Of a stretch of 64,000 nt of DNA, positions 47,749 to 57,800 are shown in pieces. How positions within the stretch are numbered: the stretch's first letter is position 1; every line of letters starts with the position of its first letter. The notes under the pieces are model-generated. The model was not told the DNA's origin, did no database searches, and was given only the letters and a program-made list of their open reading frames with translations. Source of the stretch: Gigaspora rosea (lineage: Eukaryota > Glomeromycota > Glomeromycetes > Diversisporales > Gigasporaceae); the NCBI GenBank assembly GCA_003550325.1, contig QKWP01000029.1, positions 1 to 64,000 of the forward strand. The letters are read 5' to 3'. The translations under genes and the position numbers were made by a program.

Positions 47749-48944
47749 TTAGGATAGAATTTCATAATGTTATAAGTATTAGGTAAAATTTTTATTATGT
47801 ACCTTTGATTCTGCATATGACCAAGGCGTTATATCATGGGCACAAGCAGCGTGAAACATTGATCGCTATGCATTTAGTTCTCGATTATTAAACTGATAGT
47901 CTTTTGGTTATAATAGATTAAGTGCAGAATTTAGTTCAATAATATTACTTTCTTGCACTAACCAAGTAATAAAAAGATCGTGCCAGCTAATATTAGAAAG
48001 TGTTCTTCATTTTATATAGTAATCGTAAAGGGTTTTGATAAAAGAAAAATCATTCCATTGATTTGGTGTGCAAGTAGGAATTCGGTGTTGTTTTATTAAT
48101 TGTTGAGTAATATTATAATCAAGACCAAAAAGTTGAACACCATTGTACTTATTAATACTAAAATTCTCCCAAACATTATTCGGTGATGCTCCTTCTACTG
48201 CCTTTTTTAATTGTGAATCTTGATAAACTTCAACCTTACATATATCGTCCTCTATAGACGAAATATATAACACTTGTTTTTTACCATACATATGAATTAA
48301 CGATGATTGATAACCTGGGCCACCTTTATTCCAATCTTCTTGAGAGGATGACCCGATCCCAAAAACAAAAATTTTAATTTGACCCAAATTAAAAAAAAGG
48401 AAAAAAAAGGTACATCAATTAATAATTGCGAAATGATATCGCAATCTGTCCATCCTATAATAAGTGGGCCCAAATAACGGGTTTTGGTATTAAAAATACG
48501 TGTATAAATCGAAGAAATTGCAGTACTTGGATTATGAACTGGAGTTTCACTATAAAAGGCATCACTTTGACAAGTATAAACGGGTAAGTAGGGATTATTA
48601 GAATGACCAACTGTTATAGTAATAATAAACTCACGATCATTAAGAATAACTTTAGTTTTTTGTCCTATACGAATAGGAAAGTATGTTATGTCTTTGTCAT
48701 TAAAAATCTTATTTGTTCTCCACCAATAACGAGAATAAGGAACATAATGCAAAATTTCATCCAAAACACCTATTTCTAATAAAGTAACCTGAGCTTGACG
48801 TACTCTTTTTGCCATTTTGTACTTGACCTTCAGATTCCAACGCTATAATAAAATTTATTATATCGATTATCCCCAATTTTTATAATGATTATCATGTAAT
48901 TAGTGCCGATCATAACTGAATTAGCAATTAAGGAAAAATAAAGG

Positions 48945-49252
48945 AAGTAAGCTAGTATAGCACTGAAGAGACCTTTATTTGAGTAAATTAAAAATTATCT
49001 CCTAGTAACATTTGAGTCAGATTGGTCAAATGTATACACTCTCTTTAATAAAGGACAATTCAGTGAAGAGTTAACAAACTCAGTTAGAGTTCAAGCCTTT
49101 AAAATTAGAGTAGAAGCGTTAGCTCTAGTGATTATACCGAAAGATCCTTGAATTAATAAACTGTTGTTATTATAGTAAACTAATAACCTCACAAATTACA
49201 AACCATCTTTTGTTTTTTTCTATTTCTTTTTTTTTTTAGCCAACGATTTTTA
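48945..49252. repeat. Dispersed repeat shared with 61965-62047
   Basis: Around 49090-49190, AAATTAGAGTAGAAGCGTTA G...CTTGAATTAATAAACTG matches the reverse complement of 61965-62047. It could be a fragment of an LTR. The remainder shows no gene. Confidence 0.6.
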
Positions 49253-50010
49253 TTATATGTTTGTAACTAATAGTTTAAATTCGTATATTATTAAAAATGT
49301 AAAAAAAAGATATATAATCAAAAAGAAATATGAAAATTCTGGATCAACCTGTCGGAAATCTAAAGAAATAGTATAAAAGTATAAATAAGAACCGGGAGTA
49401 AATATTTATTTAAGGCTCAGTTCATGTGATTTTAAGATATATTTAAGCCACCTTAATTCACATGCTCGAATTTTTTGGCAATTTCTCATTGGTACGTACG
49501 AACAGGTACGTTTATATTTATTTAATGCATAGAGAATAAAACCTGTTTTGAGTGTAACAGGCATCAAAAATGTAACTTTTAATGTGGTTGGTACACGATA
49601 CTCGTTTAATAGATAGTACATATAAGGGTTTTTTAGCCAGTGACCTTTACACTTTGTTTGTAACTAATAGTTTAAATAGTTTAAAACTTGTATATTATTA
49701 ATAAAAAATAAAATAAGATATTTAATCAAAAAGAATGTTGAAATCTTGGATCAGCCCGAATTTGAAATCTGAAGAAATAGTATAGAAGTATATATAAGAA
49801 CCGGGAATAAATATTTATTAAGGCTCAGGTTTAAGATATATTCAAATTCACATGCTCGAATTTTTGGCAATTTCTCATTGGTATGTACTTACGAACCGGT
49901 ATGTTTATATTTATGCTTATAGAATAAAACCTGCTTTAAGTATAACAGGCATCAAGAACGCAACTTTAATAGCGGACGGCACACGATGTTCTTTTAACAT
50001 ATAGTATAAG
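49253..50010. repeat. Direct duplication, two units of about 360 bp
   Basis: Unit 1 (49253-49625) and unit 2 (49656-50010) share TTTGTAACTAATAGTTTAAA, ATAAGAACCGGGA, CACATGCTCGAATTTTT, GGCAATTTCTCATTGGTA and AACAGGCATCAA in the same order, with many point changes. No open frame supports a gene. Confidence 0.85.
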
Positions 50011-50169
50011 ATTACTTTTGCCCATAACAATATTAATGACAAAAATCTGAATCTCCTGGGTCAGCCTAAATCCAACCAAACTAACCAACCTAAACAACCT
50101 ATCGAGAGAGCATAAAGAATCGGCAAGTGGATAATTCAAGGCTTTGGTCATCGATAGTTGAATAATCCC

Positions 50170-50850
50170 TATCAGCAAACAATAACCACAACCCTATAAA
50201 AAAAGTGGTCCGGGGTGTGGTACGGGTTGTGTCTGGAATCCATGGAATGGCACGGTCGGAGTGGTACGTATAGAGCTGTTGACGGAATATCACGGTAAAA
50301 AGTGGTACGGGGGAGGTGGCACGTTATGACACGACATACGTAATGGCACCTTCATTTCACGGAATGATACATGTCGAAGGTGGTACGTGTTGGCTCATTT
50401 CACGAAGAGCGAAAGATCAATATACGATTTTTTTTAAAAAAATTGCGATATCTCATAATTTCACTAATGAAACTGCTCTGGGTGTCTTAACAAAAAAAAT
50501 TCCTTGCAAAATTTTGATACATGAGCAGTTGTTAGTTTGTTTATATTGTATTGATTGTTGATATAAATTTATGTAATCTACTTGTATGTATTTTTTTTTT
50601 TATTACACGTTAATTCACGTTAATTACCCGGCCAAATCCCGTGCCATTTGGACTAGTAAAGTGTTGCAAAACCCGAGCCATTAACGGTCCATTTTGTATG
50701 GGCATACAGTCCACCAAGGGCCAAAATCCGAGTCAATCCAAACCTCCTACGTACCAGATACGGGTTTAATCCGTGCCACCAAAACCCGTGCCTTTACTCA
50801 GCCAACCTGTATCTTTACGGTCCATTTTTATTATAGGGCAACTATTTTAG
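50170..50850. repeat. G+C-richer block with GGCACGG/GGTACGG words in inverted arms
   Basis: The left side (50200-50400) is rich in GGTACGGGTT, GGCACGGTCGG and GTGGTACG; the right side (50625-50830) carries CGTGCCACCAAAACCCGTGC and CCCGTGCCATTT. The arms look like a decayed inverted pair around an A+T core that includes the shared motif at 50440-50522. No gene is recognised; short frames here are doubtful. Confidence 0.5.
50440..50522. repeat. Shared 70-80-bp motif, copy A
   Basis: GATATCTCATAATTTCACTA ATGAAAC ... AATTCCTTGCAAAATTTTG. Copies at 58120-58194 (and its mirror arm at 58325-58375) and 62676-62752. Confidence 0.7.
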
Positions 50851-51280
50851 TGTGTCGAGACAGTTGGAAAAAAATTATAGCAGTTTTCAGTATATTGAGA
50901 CTGTGTAATGATTCAATCACGTGCGCAAGATTTACAGACAAATAATCATACTACTATACTACTTAGTAGTAGATCGAGAATTCAAGGCCTTAATTATATA
51001 CTTTTAATTACTTAAAACAGATTATATATGTTATCTTCAGCTTACTTTTTAAAATGATTATACAACTAATAATGATTTTCCCATCATGCCCATACATCAG
51101 GGATATCTATTTTATCCATTATAATCATTATGCACCATTTACGGGTTTTACTAATTTTACTGCCAAAAAAATTATCTCAGAAAATAATCTAAATAGCTGC
51201 CATATTCGGCCTGCAGCACATCGATTACCATGTGTTACTAGATATGTTTTTGGGGCTCACAATATCATGTAGATTAAAAA
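50851..51280. other. No gene seen
   Basis: A+T-rich; a 72-codon plus frame at 51054-51272 lacks recognisable features. Confidence 0.4.
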
Positions 51281-52550
51281 ATAATCAGAAACTGAATCAA
51301 AGAATGCATTAACATTAAATCAATGAGGTGGACCTTATCGCATAAGGGATAGATTCGATAAATACTGTCAGATTTAAATAAACTATTAGAAATTACAATT
51401 ATTGATGCATTGCATTGAGACATTGTGAAACATCCTATCTTACATTGAACAGCCACTTACAAAGTAAATTAATCATTAAAAATTGGTCCCATACTGGATA
51501 CAAATCAAGTTGTTGTGAAACTTATCGCATAATAAATAAAATGAAGAATTGCCAATTGAACCTAATTGCGCATAGGTATTGGAATTTATGAAGCAACTTA
51601 TCGCATGATGAAAAATGCAAAGAGTCATTTGCAGAGTTAAACATGATATTAGAAACTGAATCAAATAATGCATAGGTGTTAAGTCAACATAGTGCAACTG
51701 ATCGCATGACGAATAAATAATGAATTGCTTGCAGAGTTAAACAAATTATCAGAATTAAATTATCGCGAGTAACTTATCACCTAATGGATAAATACGAAAA
51801 GTCATTTGTAGATCTAAATGAATAACTAAAGATCGAACAAAATAATGTACACATAACAGATAAATATAAAGAGAAACTTGCAGAATTAAATAGATCACTA
51901 GAATCAAACTTTGGTGTATTGACATTAGAAATTTGCAGAGCAACTTATTGCAAGACAAAGAGTCATGCACAGGTTTAAACAAATAATCAGACTAAATGAT
52001 GCAAGGGCATTAAGTCAATATAATGTTGCTTATCATGTGAAGAATAAATATGAAAATCACTAATAGGTTTAAGCAAGTCATTAGGAATCAAGATAAACAT
52101 TGCATGGATATTAAATCAGTGCAGGAGACCTATCACATGACAAACAGATACAAAGAATTACTTGAAAGTCGTTAACTATCTCATTATATGAGGAATAAAT
52201 ATAGAGAATCACTCAGGATTAGACAAACCAACAAAAATCGAGACTAGCTTGACCAGCCAGGCAAACTTTTAAGAAAAGCCAGGTAGAAATTATGTCAGAT
52301 AATGCATGGATGTTAATTCAATGTAATCAGACTATTTATTGCATATGGAATAGATATGAAGAATCACTTTCAAAAATGAACAAGGCATCAGAAATCAACC
52401 TACCGATGTGTGGATGCCAAAAAATCATGAAGCAACTTATCATAATATGAATAAATACAAAGAATCAACACCTGAAATCAAACACAATTATGCATGGGCG
52501 TCAAAGCAACATGAAGCATGATGAATAATTATGATAAATCACTCGCTGCT
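51281..52550 (+). pseudogene. Eroded TPR array (about a dozen units)
   Basis: The nucleotide pattern of the local TPR unit recurs about every 75-110 bp on the plus strand: a CTTATCGCATGA-like word, then AATAAATA.GAA, then TCA.TTGCAGA.TTAAA, then AATCAAATAATGCA. Examples of the third word lie at about 51628, 51726, 51801, 51875, 52212 and 52365. All frames are closed by many stops and indels. It is the remnant of a gene like those at 10.1 and 54.9 kb. No kinase piece is visible next to it. Minus frames of 60-75 codons here are shadows. Confidence 0.8.
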
Positions 52551-52599
52551 TATCTTATTAAAGCAATTTGACAAAGCTTTAATATTCGCATTTATTGGG

Positions 52600-53005
52600 C
52601 TGAAAAAAAAAAAGTTGGTTAACAAAAATCCTCAAATCATACCAGCAAGGCACTAAGGTAACAGATTGCACCGAAGCCATGACAGAATTAGTACTGCCAC
52701 CAATAGCCAAAGCTAGGAGATGAAGCCTACAATATACCCAAGCAAATCTTTCATGATTCGTGCAACATTCTGATTGACAATCATTATACAAACTTTGGAA
52801 CCTGATCGTTGTCAGAATCCAAAAAAAAAATATATTATTGCAAGAAAATAAACAAATCACATGTAGTATAGTGTTATGGCCACATATTGAATGATAAGAT
52901 CTGGACACTAATGATACTAAACAGCAATGGCAAATGTACAACTATATCCTAAAAATAAAATTTAAAAAAAATAAAAAATAAAAAAATAAATAAAAAAAAA
53001 AACTT
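52600..53005 (+). mobile_element. Retroposon 3' part with A-rich tail
   Basis: G+C-richer stretch ending in about 50 bp of A-rich tail (AAATAAAAAATAAAAAAATA type, 52945-53003), as in LINE/SINE ends; the tail style matches the SINE at 33150-33173. The interior is not recognised; the 120-codon minus frame at 52579-52941 has no domain. Confidence 0.5.
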
Positions 53006-53043
53006 GAAACAAATCAACCACAAGCTTGCCACACGCCTATACA

Positions 53044-53102
53044 GAAATGGCAGAATTCTACTTTTCTAATCATTGGAATCCATGTAGAATCTGCCATTTC
53101 GT
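53044..53102. repeat. Small inverted repeat at the left edge of the TRIM-like element
   Basis: GAAATGGCAGAATTCTAC is mirrored by GTAGAATCTGCCATTTC with about 23 bp between. Confidence 0.75.
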
Positions 53103-54149
53103 GCTAGCTTAAATCTCTTATCAAAGCCGGCCTGCTTTATAAAGTGTGGGAAACACCGGCTGATGCTAATAAGCCTTAATATCTGGTGCACGCTATTCAG
53201 ATGCATCCAAATAATAATAATAGAGGCCGGCCTACTTTATGCAGTGTGGGAGACAACCGGCTGATGCTACGCATTGCGATTCAAACCAGACGGCAATCCC
53301 TCTGGGAGTATTGCACTATACATCAATCACGCTGATGTATGCTGCAAATTCTCAATAATATCATTCAATAAAGTTTGATATCTGGCATTACTAGCCAGTT
53401 GTATTCCAAGCAATAATATATCACATGTGTGCAATGCTTTTCGTTCAAGTTGACTTATGCAGTAAGTCAACAGATCGAAAAGATGGCTAAGCAAGGATAT
53501 GCTGTGGCAGTCCAGTTATGCCATGATCAACCTTTAATCCTGATCGGGAATACGGAGATCACACATGAAATCAGATAAGTAGATCTGAATTAGCTGCCTA
53601 ATTTAGGGTCGCAATAGAATGCTAACAATATCTTCATTGTCAGGGGTAAGTATAAGAAGACACATGCTGCGAGCAGACCAGCTGCCATCTCCGCTAGAAG
53701 CAATGTTTGCACCCAAACCCTCCCATATGAATTTACATAGAATCCACGTAGAATCTGCCATTTCGTGCTAGCTTAAATCTCTTATCAAAGCCGGCCTGCT
53801 TTATGCAGTGTGGGAAACCACCGGCTGATGCTAATAAGCCTTAATATCTGGTGCTCGCTATCCAGATGCATCCAAATAATAATGATAGAGGCCGGCCTGC
53901 TTTATGCAGTGTGGGAGACAACCGGCTGATGTTACGCATCGCGATTCAAACCAGACGGCAATCCCCGGCGCGGTTATGTTTGCATTTCTGGGAGTATTGC
54001 ACGTCTCGGTTTATATATCAATCACGCTGATGTATGCTGCAAATTCTGCAAATTCTCAATAATATCATTCAATAAAGTTTGATATCTGGCATTACTAGCC
54101 AGTCGTATTCCAAGCAATAATATATCACATGTGTGCAATGCTATTCGCA
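53076..54149 (+). mobile_element. Miniature LTR-type element (TRIM-like): two repeats, short interior
   Basis: Two direct repeats, about 53076-53450 and 53741-54149, both start GAATCCAYGTAGAATCTGCC and end ATATCACATGTGTGCAATGC. They contain an AATAAAGTTTG signal and two copies each of GCCGGCCTRCTTTATGCAGT ... ACCGGCTGATG. Copy 2 carries two extra short segments near 53967 and 54003. The interior is only about 290 bp and non-coding. The layout fits a TRIM or an internally deleted LTR element. No target duplication identified. Confidence 0.65.
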
Positions 54150-54412
54150 TGCATTAATCTCATTTTTATGAATTTACCTAAATAGGAAAAAAACAAAATA
54201 GCGTAATAACTACATCTCAATATCTAATCGTTCCTCAACTTCATTAATTTTTCGTATCATTCAATTTTTTTTGGTGAGACGAATCGGATATACTAAAATT
54301 GATCAATTCCGATTAGTGAATCGCAAGTGTACCACAATATCCCGTACCATAATATCTGACCTTCCTTTATAACAATAACGATGATGATAAAATATAATTA
54401 TTACTATTGTAT

Positions 54413-54591
54413 TACAGTCGGCCCTCCCTAAATGCATCCCCTCTAAGTGCATGACCTCCTTAAATGCATATTGATTTTCTTGCCCAAATATATACTAAAC
54501 TCCCATAAATGCATTTTTTATAATTGTTCTCTAAATGCAAGCCCTTAAAAGTCTGGTCCCGATAATATGCATTTATGGAGGGTTGACTGTA
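54413..54591 (-). mobile_element. 179-bp Tc1/mariner-like MITE, copy 2
   Basis: TACAGTCGGCCCTCCCTAAA TGCAT opens and ATGCATTTATGGAGGGTTGA CTGTA closes it. Reversed, it aligns end to end with 39551-39728 (ATTGT/GGGACCA, TTGCATTTAGAGAACAAT). TIRs are more diverged than in copy 1. Confidence 0.9.
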
Positions 54592-54880
54592 TGTAAAATA
54601 CGCATGGTGCCCATATTTATGGCTGATCCCAATATTAATTAACCAGTCAACTAACTGCTTGGCTCCTTGTGTTAATGTTTTTTCGAATTTGGTTCCCTAA
54701 ATTTAATTATTGTTTAGCTCCTTATTATTAGAACTTTCGAAAGCTTGTCTCCCTTGGCAAATGAATTCTCTATAATTATACAGAGCGAAAGATACATAAA
54801 CCATTTCTAAATCAATATAAAATAAATACGGAACATTTAATGTGATATCTAAAATTTTTTTAAAATTATACAAGGCAAAC

Positions 54881-57800
54881 ATGTCATTTCTTAAAAGGTT
54901 TAAAACTTCTCAGGATAGAAAGATTAATGGTATGTAAAGAAATTTTTAATATGTTAGCGTATAAACATAGAATTGATAAAATGAATATGTAGGGCATACG
55001 GTGTTTAATCCTCGAAATTCAATACGTGTTATTCCAAATGGACCTGGTGGATATATTGCCCGCGGAGTTATCTCCAGAAGGCTATGCCTATATGAAGAAT
55101 CACTTGAGGATTTTAAGATAGCACTTTCTATTGAGCCCAATAATTTGTATGCATTAACTAATCGTGGTATTACATATCTAGAATTAGAAAAATATGAAGA
55201 ATCTCTTAGAGACCTGAATAAAGCATTGGAAATTGATCCAAACTTTGCACTTGCACTTAGTCATCGTGGAATTTTTTATAAGAAAACTGGCGACTATAAT
55301 AAATCACTTCTAGATCTGAACAAAGCGTTGGAAATTAATCCGAAAGATATTCGCTCACTCGAACAACGTGGAAGTGTTCACAGAATTTTACGCCACTATA
55401 GAGAATGTTTAGAAGATTTAAATTCTGTGCTAAAAATTAGTCCAAATGATGTGAATGCACTTGTATTTCGTGGAATTGCTTATGGATATTTAGGCCGACA
55501 TGAAGAATCTCTTATCGACTTAAATAAAGCATTGGAAATTGATGAAAACGTATTCGCACTTTGCAACCGTGGAATTACTTATAAAAATTTAGGTCAATAT
55601 GAGGAGGCGCTCGTGGATTTAAATAAGTCAATAAACATTGATCCAAAAAGTGTGACCGCACTTCATCAACGCGGAGATACTTATAGGCTATGTGGTCAAT
55701 ACGAAAAATCTCTTGAAGATCTGAATAAAGCATTGGAAATTGATCCAAATGATGTGTTCTCACTTATAGGTCGTGGAGATACTTATAGATTATTAGGTCA
55801 ATATAATGAGTCTCTTAAGGATTTAAATAAATCATTGGAAATTGAACCAAATAATGGATCTGCACTTATAAGTCGTATTGAAACTTATAAACAATTAGGT
55901 CTTGATAAAGAATCACGTGCAGATTTAAAAAAATCGTTACGAATTAGGCCAATTAATGAAACTGCGCTTAAAATTTTAGAAACTGATCCAAATAATGTCA
56001 CTGCCTTAGAAGTTCATAGAAAGGCAAAAAATAAACACATTAACCAGTATTTAAAAGAAAATTTTTAATAATTGGACATCAAATAATGAATTTATTGATC
56101 AAGTTATTCGAAATTGCCAAACTGTTAATTTAGATCCGGATATAATTGTTGAATGGATACCTTTTGAAAATTTTAAAGATGTCAATTTTAAAACAAAAGG
56201 TGGATTTGGTTCTATATATACTGCTGTTTGGAGTGATGGTTGGATTCTTGATTGGGATGAAAAAAGCTCAAAATTGATAAGAACAGGAGCAATCACAGTT
56301 GTCTTAAAATCATTAGATGATTTTATTAAATTAAATGATGAAAATCTTGAAGAGGTATGTTATTCTTGTTAATCTAAAATTCTTGAATTATAATACTATA
56401 CATTAATTTAAGCTGACATATTTGATAATTTATCAGGTAATATCCAATCTAATTTCGAATTTAGGGTCATGTGGCGTTAAGTGTTATGGGCTAACAAAAA
56501 ATCCAGATAGTTCCAAATATTTGTTGGTTTTAAAATATATGGAGAATGGAGATCTTGAATCCTGTTTATTAGATAAAAATAAGGAATTCAATTGGAAAGA
56601 AATATATTCATTACTTCAGCAAATATTTAAACAACTTCACGCTCTTCATAATTCTAATATGGTGCATAGAGATCTTCATCCTGGAAATATTCTTTCTGAT
56701 CAAGAAAAATGGTTTATTAGTGATTTTGGATTTTGTGGGCCCGTAGATAAAATCTGAATAACATATATGGACGTCCTGGATATGTTGCCCCTGAAGTTAT
56801 TCATAAACAATGTTATACAACCAAGTCAGATATATATAGCATGGGGGTAATTATGTGGCAACTTGTAACTCGGAAAAATCCATATGCTGAGTTTACTGAC
56901 GCGTTTGGAATCCTTGATCCGTCAAGCATAATAATCCTTGATCCGCCAAACATAATTGGGCTATCTACTACATATGAACGTATGATGAAAAAATGCTTGG
57001 ATCCTAATTCTGAACAAAGGCCATATGCACAAGAATTATTTGGTTTTTTTGATAAGATGCTTGGACAAATTAGCAATGGTAAATCGAAATTTTATTTTGA
57101 ATTCAATTAATGTCGCGGCTGATGTCGAAAATTGATAGGAAATTTTAATTTTTTGGAGTGTATTTTCTTACCGTATAGTTCTGAAATTAATCGCCACCCT
57201 CTCTACCAATTTTTTGAATCTCAGATTAGCGGGAAAATTTGGCCAAAGATCTTATTACAATTTCTGCTAATCAGAGATTAAAAAATTGGGGTAGGGGTGT
57301 GCTTAATTTCGTAACTATACTTTTTTTTTACAATTAGGTTAGGATCAAATGAATAAGCACTGAAAAATAGGGATGAGAAGTAGTGCTTATTCATGATAAA
57401 ATTCGGTATGTGGATTTTAGTAGATTTAATAGATTTAAATTAAAGAGCAAATTTCAGCATCAGTCAGCCATGACATCAGCTATAACAATTAATATAACAG
57501 ATTAAAATGAAATTAGATTGAGATGAAATATGGGACTTCTTTAACTCTTTAGAGCTTACTATTAGAAATTTGTTCAAAATTTTCAAAAGGAACACGGCAA
57601 AAATTTTTATTACGACATTATTTTATTTCAATTTGATTCATTTTAATCTTCCACAATAAATATAAAACAAATAAATTAATAATAAAATAATGTATTGCAG
57701 GAAGTGCTGAAGGTAAAGCTTTAAATAACAATTTTAAAATGATAATGAATATATTGACAATATTATATTTCTTTAGATATTCAAGTTCAAATTTCATATA

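Larger units (their letters stand above)
43280..48815 (-). pseudogene. Integrase-type DDE transposase, multi-exon, decayed
   Basis: Read from 48815 downward. Residues near MAKRVRQAQVTLLEIG open an N-terminal part with two Asn-Pro-Ser/Ser-Pro-Asn motifs (HNPSTAISSIYTRIF; EGASPNNVWENF...LFGLD) that resemble FYR-C-type repeats. TLSNISWHDLFITWL and KVGHHTISEARKYAKSYG follow, then a CSTCNELGYEVFEEIEKLL zinc-ribbon-like piece near 46850. A catalytic core lies at 45330-45760: LIIVDYKIKI (Asp), EFFGKRGWSLHSVL, ISDNGPHYHN (Asp) and LEAGEAKT (Glu), i.e. a D-D-E set. The C-terminus is WKRMTKQIRSLLENMFHAG (43280-43636). Stops, frameshifts and the 346-base gap break it. It resembles a transposase family common in Rhizophagus; the superfamily is uncertain. 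Confidence 0.75.
42943..48944 (-). mobile_element. 6-kb DDE DNA transposon with inverted termini
   Basis: CTTAATTGATAATCCGGTTA TGATCGGCACTA at 42957 mirrors TAGTGCCGATCATAACTGAA TTAGCAATTAAG ending near 48932; the similarity extends outward to CCTTTGATTTTA/TAAAAATAAAGG-like ends. AAGT lies just outside both ends and may be a 4-bp target duplication. The interior is occupied by one decayed transposase gene on the minus strand and an assembly gap. A 4-bp duplication would suit the Sola superfamily, but that is tentative. Confidence 0.65.

Noticed and set aside
52579-52941. 120-codon minus frame in the A-tailed retroposon
   Set aside because: No motif, opposite to the likely direction of the retroposon.
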